From Tahibacter aquaticus (lineage in GTDB: Bacteria > Pseudomonadota > Gammaproteobacteria > Xanthomonadales > Rhodanobacteraceae): 64,000 nt of DNA. Every line of letters starts with the position of its first letter. Within the stretch, counting starts at the first letter, position 1. A model generated the notes under the pieces. The model ran no database searches. It worked only from the letters and a program-made list of their open reading frames with translations, and was not told the origin of the DNA. The DNA lies in NCBI RefSeq assembly GCF_004363655.1, contig NZ_SNZH01000002.1:310001-374000 (forward strand). The letters run 5' to 3'. Positions 51,865-60,378 of the stretch are shown here, one piece after another. The position numbers and the translations under genes are program-made.

Positions 51865-51926
51865 AAGGACGCCGCCTGACGTGATGGTGTTCGGGTGTGA
51901 TGTGGCTTTGTGCTGCGCCGGATGCC

Positions 51927-52430
51927 TCAAAGACTGCGTTCGCGCCCCTGGCGCTTTTCCTCGTCGGCCTCGATCGCCTCGTCCAGCGAATGGGTTTCGT
52001 GCACGCCGCGTTTCTGTGCCAGTTCTGCCAGGCGGCAATAAAACTTGCGCAGCGTGGCCAGTTCGACCTCGTCCAGGTCTTCGATCGCCACCAGGCGATT
52101 GCTGGCGCTGCGGTGCGAGGCCAGCAACTCATTCAACTTCAGATGCAAGGCCAGACTGTCCTTGTTCTGCGCCTGCTGGATCAGGAACACCATCAGGAAG
52201 GTGATGATGGTGGTCGCGGTGTTGACGATCAGCTGCCAGGTCTCCGAGTAGCCGAACAGCGGCCCGGTAGCGGCCCAGACCACGATGGAGCCCAGCGCGA
52301 TACCGAACGCCGCCGGCGTGCCGACGGCATGGGTCATCGCACCGGCGGCGCGGTCGAACCAAGAATGGCGCTTGCCGCGCTTGAGCTGCGGCATCGGGTT
52401 CGAGGGGTCGTTGTTCCGGGACTGCGACAT
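51927..52430 (-). CDS. Low-affinity iron permease-family protein
   Basis: 167 residues from the ATG at 52430. After a charged start come two membrane helices (AFGIALGSIVVWAATGPLFG and QLIVNTATTIITFLMVFLIQ), then QQAQNKDSLALHLKLNELL, the signature of the low-affinity iron permease family (PF04120), and an acidic/basic C-terminal helix. Despite the name, iron transport by the bacterial members is not proven. The AT-rich motif at 52555 lies upstream of its start. Confidence 0.85.
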   Translation of the reverse strand: MSQSRNNDPSNPMPQLKRGKRHSWFDRAAGAMTHAVGTPAAFGIALGSIVVWAATGPLFGYSETWQLIVNTATTIITFLMVFLIQQAQNKDSLALHLKLNELLASHRSASNRLVAIEDLDEVELATLRKFYCRLAELAQKRGVHETHSLDEAIEADEEKRQGRERSL

Positions 52431-52520
52431 GCGAGGCTCCTGCGAGTAGGGATACCGGACCACTTACGCCGATGCCTGCGTAGCTGCGGTGCTGCGGCCG
52501 CGTCAGCGCAGCGATCCACG

Positions 52521-52548
52521 CAAAAAGCCACGCCCCATCGGGCGTGGC
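52521..52548 (-). terminator. Intrinsic terminator of the BON-protein gene
   Basis: Perfect 9-bp stem (52527-52535 with 52540-52548), loop CATC. On the minus strand the stem is followed by TTTTTG. It lies 67 bases beyond the BON gene stop. Confidence 0.8.
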
Positions 52549-52554
52549 AGTAAA

Positions 52555-52574
52555 GATATATAAATGACTATTTA
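52555..52574 (-). promoter_or_regulatory. Second AT-rich GATATATAAAT-N3-TATTTA motif
   Basis: Near-copy of the block at 50719-50739, here about 125 bases upstream of the low-affinity iron permease start and just past the BON terminator. Strand is assigned from the gene it precedes. Confidence 0.35.
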
Positions 52575-52614
52575 CACGACGACCGGATAACCCGTCACTG
52601 GGCCGGCCGGGGAT

Positions 52615-53448
52615 TCAGCGGCGGGTTTTCAGGCCGCCGGCGTCGACCTTCTTGGCGCCGCGGATATTGTCCGCAATCTCGATCGCCAGCGATTTCTCCG
52701 CTGCGGTCTCGACCAGCCCGTCCAGACTGACCACGCCGTTGACCGTCTTCACGTCGATATCGTCGTCCATCAGTGGCCGTGAAAGGGTCAGCGACGACTT
52801 CACCTTGGCCGTCACCCAGGTATCGGTGACCGGCTGTTCCGAACTGGCGGCTGCGCGCTTGGCATCGCTGGCGACAACTAGCTCATTGTTCACTTTGCGC
52901 ACGCCGCCGGTATTGGCGGCATAGCGCGCAGCCAGATCCTTGCCTTCGGCGGTCGGCACCTTGCCGCGCAGCGTGACCACGCCGCTGGCCGTGTCGACAT
53001 TGATATCCAGGCCGTCGGTGTGTTCGCTCCAGAGCAGCTTGCTCTTTACGGTAGCGGTGATGGTGGCGTCTTCGGCCGCTTGGCCGAAGCTGCGCTCGCC
53101 GGCCGGTCGCGGCTTGGGCGCCCAGTCCGGATCGACCTTGACGTTGTTGACCACCTTCTTCACGCCGCTGACGCCCAGGGCCACCTGTTCGGCCAGCTCC
53201 TTATCGATGGATTCGTCGACAGTGCCGCCCAGAGTGACGGTTTCGCCGTTGACCTTCACGTCGAATTCGAACGGATTCAGATGGCGGTTCAGCGCAAAGC
53301 TGGCCCAGATGCGGCCTTCCTTGTTGGCGTCGCTGAGATTCTGTTCCAGCGACTTCTCGGCCGATTTCTCCGCTGCCGCGGCCGGCAGCGCAAGGCTGCC
53401 GCCGAAGACGAGCAGGATGGCGAGGGCAAGCGGCTTGATCGCGTTCAT
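52615..53448 (-). CDS. Periplasmic protein with three BON domains (OsmY-like)
   Basis: 277 residues from the ATG at 53448, chosen as it begins the signal peptide (LALAILLVFGGSLALPAAA). Three BON repeats are visible, each with the core 'GxVxLxGxV' (ETVTLGGTVDES, GVVTLRGKVPTA, GVVSLDGLVETA) and a following KKV or RKV strand. BON proteins such as OsmY bind phospholipid membranes and act in osmotic or envelope stress. The family commonly carries two repeats; here there are three. Own terminator downstream. Confidence 0.9.
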   Translation of the reverse strand: MNAIKPLALAILLVFGGSLALPAAAAEKSAEKSLEQNLSDANKEGRIWASFALNRHLNPFEFDVKVNGETVTLGGTVDESIDKELAEQVALGVSGVKKVVNNVKVDPDWAPKPRPAGERSFGQAAEDATITATVKSKLLWSEHTDGLDINVDTASGVVTLRGKVPTAEGKDLAARYAANTGGVRKVNNELVVASDAKRAAASSEQPVTDTWVTAKVKSSLTLSRPLMDDDIDVKTVNGVVSLDGLVETAAEKSLAIEIADNIRGAKKVDAGGLKTRR

Positions 53449-53630
53449 GCGTGTACTCCCGAAACCGGATGGCGGCCCGAATGGCCGGCGGGAGGACTGG
53501 AGCAAGGGTGTTGCCAACTGCGACACCAACGGTATCCGGCGTCAAAACAACGATCTACACAGCGAGCGCGAGCAGCGTGCAGGGCAACTTGCAAGATCGG
53601 CCGCGACCTTACTGCAAATTGCGTTGTTGT

Positions 53631-54980
53631 CTAGGGCTGGGCCTCGATGGTCTGCAGCAGTGCATCGATGACGGCCTGCGGTCGCAGCGGGTCGTCGGCC
53701 AGCGGCAGGTCGGGCGTCAGCAGCGCCGGCGCCAGCGCTCCCGACGGGCGCCGCAGGATAAAGCGGGGCACCGCCAGCACCAGGCCTGTATGCGCCAGTG
53801 CCAGGTTTTGCACGCCGCCGCTTTGCTGCGCGCGCGCCAGCCCGCCGCTGCCGGCTATCGTGGCGAACGCGAAATCCTGCAGCACGTTGCTGAAAAGTAT
53901 GGCCGAGGAGTACGTGCCGCGGCCGACCAGCACATAGGTCTGGCCGCGGAAGAACAGCGGATCGCCGCTTTGCGGCGCAATCCAGCGGTCAATCGGGCCA
54001 TCCACCACCGCGCCGGGTGTTTCGCCCGCGTCGCGGTATTTTTCGATGATCTTCTTGCGATAGCCGGAAGCGAAACGAAACGGCTTGTCGGCGAGATAGG
54101 GCATCAGGCCGTCCAGCCACTGGTCGTCATTGCCGCCGCCGTTGGCGCGAATGTCGATGATCAGCGTGTGCACCGCGGCTTGGCCCAGGCGGCGGAAGCT
54201 GGCCGCGGTGAAGTCCAGCACCTGCTGTTTTTCCGGCCAGGCGAAAGTATTCACGCGCAGCACGGCCGTATTGCCGGGCAGCAGGGTCAGGCCGAATTCG
54301 TCGTCGAAGCGTGGCGCGCTGGCGGGCCGTGCCGCGGCAACGCGCAGCCGTTGCCGGCCTGCCCGTTCAATGTCGATATCGACGTCGAACTGCGCGCGCT
54401 GCCCGTACATTTTCCAGAAATAGAAACCAAACCGCCGCGACAGCAATGCGGCGCGGAAGGCCGGCGTATCGCCATGCATGCGCGCCAGCAGATCGGCCGC
54501 GATGCGCCGCGCCGGCCTGCCGTCGATGGCGACGATGCGGGCGCCGGCCAGCGGCGTGGCGCGGCCGGCCACAGTCGCGCGTACGACGATCTGGCCGCTG
54601 TCATCGACCTGAACCTCGAACGGGAACAGGCCGCCCCCGCGACTGGCCAGGGCCGCGGCTTCGGCGCGCCAGTCGTCGAAACAGACGCAGAAATGGGCGT
54701 CGGCCAGCAGCGGATTGAGCGTGGCCAGCCGGCGCCAGGCCTGGTCGCGATCGATGGGGCTGCGCACCGAGGTGGCCAGCTCGTCCAGCTTGCGGTCGAG
54801 CTGTTGTGGATCGACTGAAAACCCGACGTCGGGATGCGTCTGCGCAATGCCGCTGCGGATTGCGGCTACGTCGGCGCGCCATTGCTGCGGCGAAATCGAT
54901 GCGTGTGCTGCTGCAGCAGTGGAAAACAATGCCAGCAGCAGCGCGAAAATCCATCGTGGGCAGTGCGCGCAAGCATCCAT
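53631..54980 (-). CDS. S41-family (C-terminal processing-type) peptidase
   Basis: 449 residues with a GGAGG ribosome site and signal peptide (FALLLALFSTAAAAHA). A helical N-terminal domain precedes a region where a PDZ-like fold would be expected (ARIVAIDGRPARRIAADLL). The peptidase core contains TLIIDIRANGGGNDDQWL and the nucleophile loop GRGTYSSAILFSNVLQDF, with a later Gly-rich SGGLARAQQSGG. It is a secreted tail-specific-type protease; the physiological substrate is unknown. No operon partner is evident. Confidence 0.87.
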   Translation of the reverse strand: MDACAHCPRWIFALLLALFSTAAAAHASISPQQWRADVAAIRSGIAQTHPDVGFSVDPQQLDRKLDELATSVRSPIDRDQAWRRLATLNPLLADAHFCVCFDDWRAEAAALASRGGGLFPFEVQVDDSGQIVVRATVAGRATPLAGARIVAIDGRPARRIAADLLARMHGDTPAFRAALLSRRFGFYFWKMYGQRAQFDVDIDIERAGRQRLRVAAARPASAPRFDDEFGLTLLPGNTAVLRVNTFAWPEKQQVLDFTAASFRRLGQAAVHTLIIDIRANGGGNDDQWLDGLMPYLADKPFRFASGYRKKIIEKYRDAGETPGAVVDGPIDRWIAPQSGDPLFFRGQTYVLVGRGTYSSAILFSNVLQDFAFATIAGSGGLARAQQSGGVQNLALAHTGLVLAVPRFILRRPSGALAPALLTPDLPLADDPLRPQAVIDALLQTIEAQP

Positions 54981-55067
54981 GACGACCTCCAGTGAGAGGC
55001 TGGATGGATGTGGCGAGGCGGCGGGAAGTTAGCTCGTGCGATCGGAAGGTCGGGGTAGCCGCCCTGT

Positions 55068-55231
55068 CTAGGCTGGGGTAAGCCGCAGGCGCTCTCCAGC
55101 ACCGTGATGCACGAATCGACGAGAAGCCAGCACCGAAGGAACCCGCCAAATGACGGAATTCCTCCGGCACGGGCTTTTGGCTGCGGATATGCCGCGATGT
55201 TGGGGTGCGCCTGCGGCTTACCCCAACCTAC
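55068..55231. repeat. Long inverted repeat touching the uppP stop codon
   Basis: Arms 55068-55092 and 55207-55231 match over 25 bases with two mismatches (core TGGGGTAAGCCGCAGGCGC). They are separated by 114 bases. The right arm overlaps the uppP stop codon. It looks like a REP/MITE-type element different from the GATGAGCG family. Confidence 0.75.
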
Positions 55232-56016
55232 GTTGCGGCCATGCCGATCAGCAGGGCCAGCCCCAGCGCAATGCGATACCAGGCGAAGGCGGTGAAGGTA
55301 TGCGTGCGGATATAGCCCAGCAGCCACTTCACCACGACGAAGGCGGTGACGCAGGACACGGCGAAGGCGATGCCGAGCAGGTTCCAGTCTTCGTGTACCT
55401 GGCCTTGCTTCAGTGTTTTCAGCAGCTCGTAGGCCGAGGCGGCGAACATGGTAGGGATGCCGACCAGGAAGGCGAATTCAGTCGCCGCGGCACGGCTGGT
55501 GGTGCCGGCGAGCAGGGCGACGAAGATGGTCGCGGCGGAACGCGAGGTGCCGGGGAATACGCCGGCCAGCACCTGCAGCAAGCCGACCAGGGCGGCCGTA
55601 TGCCAGGCAATCGCGGTCACTTCGGCCTTGTTCGCCACGAGTTTTTCCGCCAGCAGTATCCAGGCGCCGCCGATCACCAGCGCCCAGGCAATCGGTGTCA
55701 GCGTGGTCGGCAGCTTGAAGCCGAGCTTGGACACGGCCAGCCCCAGCACCGCGGTAATGCCGAAGGCCAGCAGCAATTTTGCGGCGTAATCCCTTTGTTC
55801 CTTATTGTTCAAGCCGGTGGCCAGCTGCCATAGCCGTTCGCGGTAGATCAGGCAGACCGCGAGGATGGCGCCGGCCTGGATCGCGATATTGAACAGGTCC
55901 GAGCGCGCGCCCAGCCAGTGTTCGGCAATCAGCAGGTGCCCGGTGCTGGAAATGGGCAGGAACTCGGTGATGCCTTCGATAAGGCCGAGCAGGATGACGT
56001 TGAGGATTTCGTTCAT
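55228..56016 (-). CDS. uppP: Undecaprenyl-diphosphatase
   Basis: 262 residues, about eight membrane helices. Both catalytic signatures are intact: EGITEFLPISSTGH near the N-terminus and PGTSRSAATIFVALLAG in the second half. It recycles undecaprenyl pyrophosphate to the monophosphate carrier for peptidoglycan and other envelope polymers, and overexpression gives bacitracin resistance (alias bacA). Length is normal. The stop codon lies within the right arm of an inverted repeat. Confidence 0.97.
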   Translation of the reverse strand: MNEILNVILLGLIEGITEFLPISSTGHLLIAEHWLGARSDLFNIAIQAGAILAVCLIYRERLWQLATGLNNKEQRDYAAKLLLAFGITAVLGLAVSKLGFKLPTTLTPIAWALVIGGAWILLAEKLVANKAEVTAIAWHTAALVGLLQVLAGVFPGTSRSAATIFVALLAGTTSRAAATEFAFLVGIPTMFAASAYELLKTLKQGQVHEDWNLLGIAFAVSCVTAFVVVKWLLGYIRTHTFTAFAWYRIALGLALLIGMAAT

Positions 56017-56204
56017 GCGTAGCGGATAGCGCCGGGGGCAGCGCGCTAGCTTAAGCGTTTCGGCGGTGGTTCTTCACCGTCCGGCGCCGGGCAGGCTGCC
56101 CCCGGCGCGCGTGCCACCGCGACTCCGCCTTGCGCCCGGCGGCGAGGATGAGCAGCGGTATGTGAAGATGCCCGGCGAATCGGCCGACGGGAAGGAATGC
56201 TGCG

Positions 56205-57590
56205 ATGAAACAGGCAATCGGGCTGGCACTGTGCATGGGGTTCGTCGCCACGCCCCTGGCGGCGCAGCAGAAAGCGCCCGAGGGCTACGAGCGTGCGATT
56301 GCGGCGGGCTACAAGGCGCTGACCTTGTGCAGTGTCCTGTTCAACGCCGGCCGCAGCGAGGCCCAGGCCGCGACGCTGGAACTGAAGGGCATCTATGCGG
56401 AATACGATGCGATCGTGCCGACCCTGGCCGCCAGCGTGGACAGCGAAGCCCGGGTGGTCTCGGTTGCCTTTGACGACCGCCTGCCGCCGCGCATGGCGGC
56501 ATGGCGGCCCAACCTGGGCTGTGCCCAGATTCCCGTCGGAGCAGGGCACCCGGCCTTGGCCGCGCTGCCGCGCCTGGATGCACCGGCGCCCGCGCTGGAC
56601 AGCAAGCCCTGGCCGCTGGGCGAACGCGCTGCGACGGGCCGTCTCAAGGGCGACCGCAAGCAGCTGCGCCGCGGCATCGATGCTGCCTTCGCCGGCACGT
56701 CCTTCGGCGAAGGCATAGCAACGACCGCCGTCCTCGTCGTGCAGAACGGCCGCATCGTTGCCGAGCAGTATCGCGACGGCTTCGGCCCGCACGTGTCCCA
56801 GCGCACCTGGTCGGTGGCCAAGAGCCTGGCCGGCACGCTGATCGGTGTGGCGGCCGGCGAAGGCCGCATCGATCCCGCCCGGCCCGCGCCGATCGCGCAG
56901 TGGATGAGCCCCGGCGATCCGCGTGCCGCCATCACCACCGACAATCTGCTGCGCATGGCCAGCGGGCTGCACAGCAGCACCGCCGGCAATCGCACCGACG
57001 CGCTGTATTTCGGCGGCGCCGCCGTCAGCGAGGAAACCGTGGCCTGGCCGCTGCTGGCACCACCCGGCACGCGTTACCGCTATGCCAACAACGACACCGT
57101 GCTGGCCATGCTCGGCCTGCGCACGGCCAGCGGCGACGAGGCCAAGGCACTGGCGTTTCCGTTCACCGCCCTGCTCTGGAAAATCGGCATGACCCGCACC
57201 GTGCCGGAAACCGACTGGAAGGGAAATTTCATGATGTCCAGCCAGGTCTGGACTACCGCGCGCGACCTGGCGCGGCTGGGCCTGCTGTACCAGGACGACG
57301 GCCTGTTCCTCGGCCAGCGCGTGCTGCCGCAGGGCTGGCGCGACTACGTCACGCAAGCCTCAGGTCCGCAGCCGGCGCAGGGGCCGTTCGGCTACGGCGC
57401 CACGTTCTGGCTGATGAGCAAGTCGCCCGGCATACCCGCCGATACCTTTGCCGCGATCGGCAACCGCGGCCAGTTCCTGGTGATCGTGCCCAGCCGCAAG
57501 GTCGTTATCGTGCGGCGTGGCGAAGATCCCGGCGCCGCGCGTTTCGACATTGCCGCGTTCACGGCACAGGTGCTGGCGGCGTTGCATTGA
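56205..57590 (+). CDS. Secreted serine hydrolase of the beta-lactamase/class C fold
   Basis: 461 residues with a signal peptide ending PLAAQQ. After an unusual ~110-residue N-terminal extension with its own pair of Cys, the hydrolase domain has the nucleophile motif SVAK (in TWSVAKSLAG) and the second motif YAN (YRYANND). The third KTG-like motif is not clear. The fold covers class C beta-lactamases, esterases and D-amino-acid peptidases; nylon-oligomer hydrolase (6-aminohexanoate-dimer hydrolase) relatives have similar WSVAKS and ASGL text. The substrate is unknown. Confidence 0.87.
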   Translation: MKQAIGLALCMGFVATPLAAQQKAPEGYERAIAAGYKALTLCSVLFNAGRSEAQAATLELKGIYAEYDAIVPTLAASVDSEARVVSVAFDDRLPPRMAAWRPNLGCAQIPVGAGHPALAALPRLDAPAPALDSKPWPLGERAATGRLKGDRKQLRRGIDAAFAGTSFGEGIATTAVLVVQNGRIVAEQYRDGFGPHVSQRTWSVAKSLAGTLIGVAAGEGRIDPARPAPIAQWMSPGDPRAAITTDNLLRMASGLHSSTAGNRTDALYFGGAAVSEETVAWPLLAPPGTRYRYANNDTVLAMLGLRTASGDEAKALAFPFTALLWKIGMTRTVPETDWKGNFMMSSQVWTTARDLARLGLLYQDDGLFLGQRVLPQGWRDYVTQASGPQPAQGPFGYGATFWLMSKSPGIPADTFAAIGNRGQFLVIVPSRKVVIVRRGEDPGAARFDIAAFTAQVLAALH

Positions 57591-57673
57591 CCCTGCCGCT
57601 CAAGCTGTCCCGAGTACAGCGTTCGCGCAGTTTCCGCTGTGTGGTGCGCCGCCGTTGGAACCGGTAAACACCA

Positions 57674-58045
57674 ATGACCGTAGGCAAGTTCCGCAATCAC
57701 AAGGCTTATCCCAAGCCGCGCCACCAGCGCCGCTACCTGCTGCCGCATGCCTGCCTGCAATGCCGCAAGGCATTCCGCAAACCGCCGGCCGCGCAGGCAT
57801 ACCGCTGCCCGCACTGCGCCGCGACGCTGATCGAACTCGGGCGCAATTTCTGCGCGCCGGCCCGCTCCGATACCGACCAATGGAACACGGTTGCCTTCCT
57901 GCTGCAGCGTGGTTTCCGCTTCCGCACGCTGTATGCGCCGCACGACGACGGCAGCTGCCGTCGCGTGAGTTATCCGGCGACGCTGGCGCAGGCGCGCGAA
58001 TTCGTCATCCGCTACGCCAGCAGCCTGCGGCCGCCGCCGTCATGA
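57674..58045 (+). CDS. Zinc-ribbon protein of unknown function
   Basis: 123 residues, basic N-terminus. Two CxxC knuckles (HACLQCRKAF and YRCPHCAATL) form a probable zinc ribbon. The later conserved-looking part contains FLLQRGFRFRTLYAP and a C-terminal helix. Proteins like it occur in Xanthomonadales without known function. It starts 83 bases after the serine hydrolase and converges on the pentapeptide-repeat gene. Confidence 0.78.
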   Translation: MTVGKFRNHKAYPKPRHQRRYLLPHACLQCRKAFRKPPAAQAYRCPHCAATLIELGRNFCAPARSDTDQWNTVAFLLQRGFRFRTLYAPHDDGSCRRVSYPATLAQAREFVIRYASSLRPPPS

Positions 58046-58056
58046 ACTTCGGCACC

Positions 58057-60378
58057 TCAGCTTCCGCTGGGCGTTGCTGCTGGCCATTGCGTGATCACGC
58101 CGCCGCGGCGCGTCCATTTTTCCACCGAGTCGCAGGGGCCCTCGCCGCCGATCGGACAGGTCGTCGTGCGGTCGGTGGCGTTGGTGCTGATGATGGTTGG
58201 GCCGCAGCGCAATGTGTCCGATACGCCATCGGGACGGCGCACGTTGAGCGCGGGTACTGGCTGGAACGAGATATTCGCATTGCCCAGCTGTGCACCGGAC
58301 AGGTTGCAGTCGGTGAAGTCGGTGCCGAGCAGGCAGGCGCCACTCAGGTTCACGCCGCTCAGGGCGGCGCCCTTGAACTTGCAGTTGGCCAGGCAGGCAT
58401 TGACGAAATTCGCCTCCAGCATGGCTTTTGCGTCCACGCCGGTGAAATCCAGTCCGGCCAGGTAGGCGCCGCCGAACTGGGTATGGTCCATGGTGGCCTT
58501 GGCCAGGCTGGCGTTCTCGCCGAAGAAAACGGCATTGGAAAAATTCGCGCCGTTGCCGTCCGTAGTGCCGCGGCCCAGGTAGGCGTTGCTGAACACCGCG
58601 TTGAGCAGGTATGCGTTGCTCAGGTCGGTGATCAGCTTGGTACTGGCCTGCGCCAGCGATTCCAGCCGCGCCGCATCGAAATTGGCCGCTTCGAGCCGGG
58701 CAAAGGTGAACTTGGCGCCGTGCAGCCTGGCGCCGGTGAATTTCGCGGCGTAAAGGTCGGCGTTGTTGAACTTGGCGCTGGTCAGGTCGGCGTGGCTGAA
58801 GTCCGGGCTCATCTCGGGCTTGTCGTCTTCCGAGGTGGCGCCGGTCAGTATCACGCCGGTCATGCGCGCGTAGCGGAACGAGGCGTAGGTGAGGTCGGCT
58901 TTTTCCAGGTTGTAGTTATCGGGAAAATTGCAGTAATGCGCAATAAAGCTGCGCATGACGGGTTTGCCCTGGATGGTGGCGCCGCTCAGGTCAAGCATGC
59001 GCCAGTTGCTGCCCAGCACGGCCAGCGGCACGGTGGCATTTGCCAGGATGGCGCGGCGGTGCTGGGCATCGGGCACCAGGGTGGTGGCTTCGACGAACGT
59101 CGCCGGCCTGGCGATGGTGACCTTGCTCAGGTCGCAGCCGCTGAAATCGATCTCGTACAGCGTTGCCTCGCTGAACGTGGTGCGCTTGGCCGCCTCGGCA
59201 TCGCTAAAGGTGCCGAACACGGCCGAGCCGATATTGGCCTTGGTCAGCACGGCCTTGACGAATTTGGCGCTGGTCAGGTCGGCCTGGAACAGCCTGGCCC
59301 CGGTCAGCACCGCCTCGCCGAAGTCCGCGCCCTGCAGCTGCGCCTTGTACAGCTGGGCGCCAGTCAGGGTGGCTTTGCGGAACACGGCGCGCTGGGCATT
59401 GGCTTCGTCCAGCAGCACGCCAGGCATGTCCGCACCAGAGAAATCGACGCCGGTCAGCGTTGCCTTGCGCAGGTCGGTGGCAGCCATCTTGGCGTTGCGG
59501 AAGTCGCAACCGACCAGGTTCTTGTCGCCGAACTTCGCCTCGCCGAGCTTGGCGCGCTGAAACGTGGAATTGCCAAAGACCGCGGTGCGCAAGTCGGTCT
59601 TCCGAAAGTCCGTGTCGAACATGATCGCGTCCTGGAAACCGCATTCCTTGGCCGTCACCCCGCTGAAATCGGCTTCGCTCAGGGTGGCACCGGCAAAGAG
59701 CGTGTAGTCGAAGCCTGCGCCGCGGAAATCCGACTTGTACAGGTTGGCACCGGAGAAATCCGCCCAGCGCAGGTTGGCGCCGGCGAACGAGGTGGAGCCG
59801 AAACAGATATTGCGCAGTTGCAGTACGTAGCGCAGGTCAGCATTGGCCATGCTGGCGCGGTTCCAGCGAAGCGTAGTCTCGGTCTGCCAGGTGGCGTTTT
59901 CGAAAAGCTCGCCCGGTGAGGGCGCCCACAGGCGGATCTTGCCGTCCTCACTCCGCGCCGCGACATAGAAGCGCCGATTGTCCGGATCCTGCAGGCGCAG
60001 CGTTTCGCCGTTCTGATGAGCGACGAAGCGGCGCGCATCGGCTACATAGGTGAACATGGTGGGGAAAAGTCCCTGGGAACCCCAGGGTGCGAGGAAAGAC
60101 CCTGCCCAGCCGCTGCGCGCATCGTCGGTTGGCGCGGCCTGCAGCATGTAGGTATTCGCTACCGCGGCATTCCTCACCCGGTACATAGCCATGGGCTGGG
60201 CGCGATTGCGGTCGGTGGTGAACTCCAGTTCGAAGACGCCGTCACTGAACTTCGCCAGATACTGGCGCTCCCTGCCGATCACGATCGACATGAGGAATTT
60301 GCGCTCGAACTCCAGCTCGGGCATGCGGCCCTTGAGCTCGGACTGGCCTTTGCTGTCATGCATGGGAACCTCGCTCAT
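58057..60378 (-). CDS. Large pentapeptide-repeat protein
   Basis: 773 residues from the ATG at 60378. The first ~185 residues are non-repeat, with a beta-rich domain (LYLAKFSDGVFELEF-type text and VADARRFVAHQNGETLRLQD) that may be a lipocalin- or fascin-like recognition module. The rest is a long right-handed pentapeptide helix (ANLRWADFSGANLYKSDF and similar A(N/D)LxX units) with some breaks. The last 50 residues are non-repeat and have two Cys pairs. No signal peptide. The start overlaps the stop of the 1198-residue gene (ATGA), so the two are made together. Function unknown; pentapeptide proteins can be scaffolds, gyrase mimics or effectors. Confidence 0.85.
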   Translation of the reverse strand: MSEVPMHDSKGQSELKGRMPELEFERKFLMSIVIGRERQYLAKFSDGVFELEFTTDRNRAQPMAMYRVRNAAVANTYMLQAAPTDDARSGWAGSFLAPWGSQGLFPTMFTYVADARRFVAHQNGETLRLQDPDNRRFYVAARSEDGKIRLWAPSPGELFENATWQTETTLRWNRASMANADLRYVLQLRNICFGSTSFAGANLRWADFSGANLYKSDFRGAGFDYTLFAGATLSEADFSGVTAKECGFQDAIMFDTDFRKTDLRTAVFGNSTFQRAKLGEAKFGDKNLVGCDFRNAKMAATDLRKATLTGVDFSGADMPGVLLDEANAQRAVFRKATLTGAQLYKAQLQGADFGEAVLTGARLFQADLTSAKFVKAVLTKANIGSAVFGTFSDAEAAKRTTFSEATLYEIDFSGCDLSKVTIARPATFVEATTLVPDAQHRRAILANATVPLAVLGSNWRMLDLSGATIQGKPVMRSFIAHYCNFPDNYNLEKADLTYASFRYARMTGVILTGATSEDDKPEMSPDFSHADLTSAKFNNADLYAAKFTGARLHGAKFTFARLEAANFDAARLESLAQASTKLITDLSNAYLLNAVFSNAYLGRGTTDGNGANFSNAVFFGENASLAKATMDHTQFGGAYLAGLDFTGVDAKAMLEANFVNACLANCKFKGAALSGVNLSGACLLGTDFTDCNLSGAQLGNANISFQPVPALNVRRPDGVSDTLRCGPTIISTNATDRTTTCPIGGEGPCDSVEKWTRRGGVITQWPAATPSGS

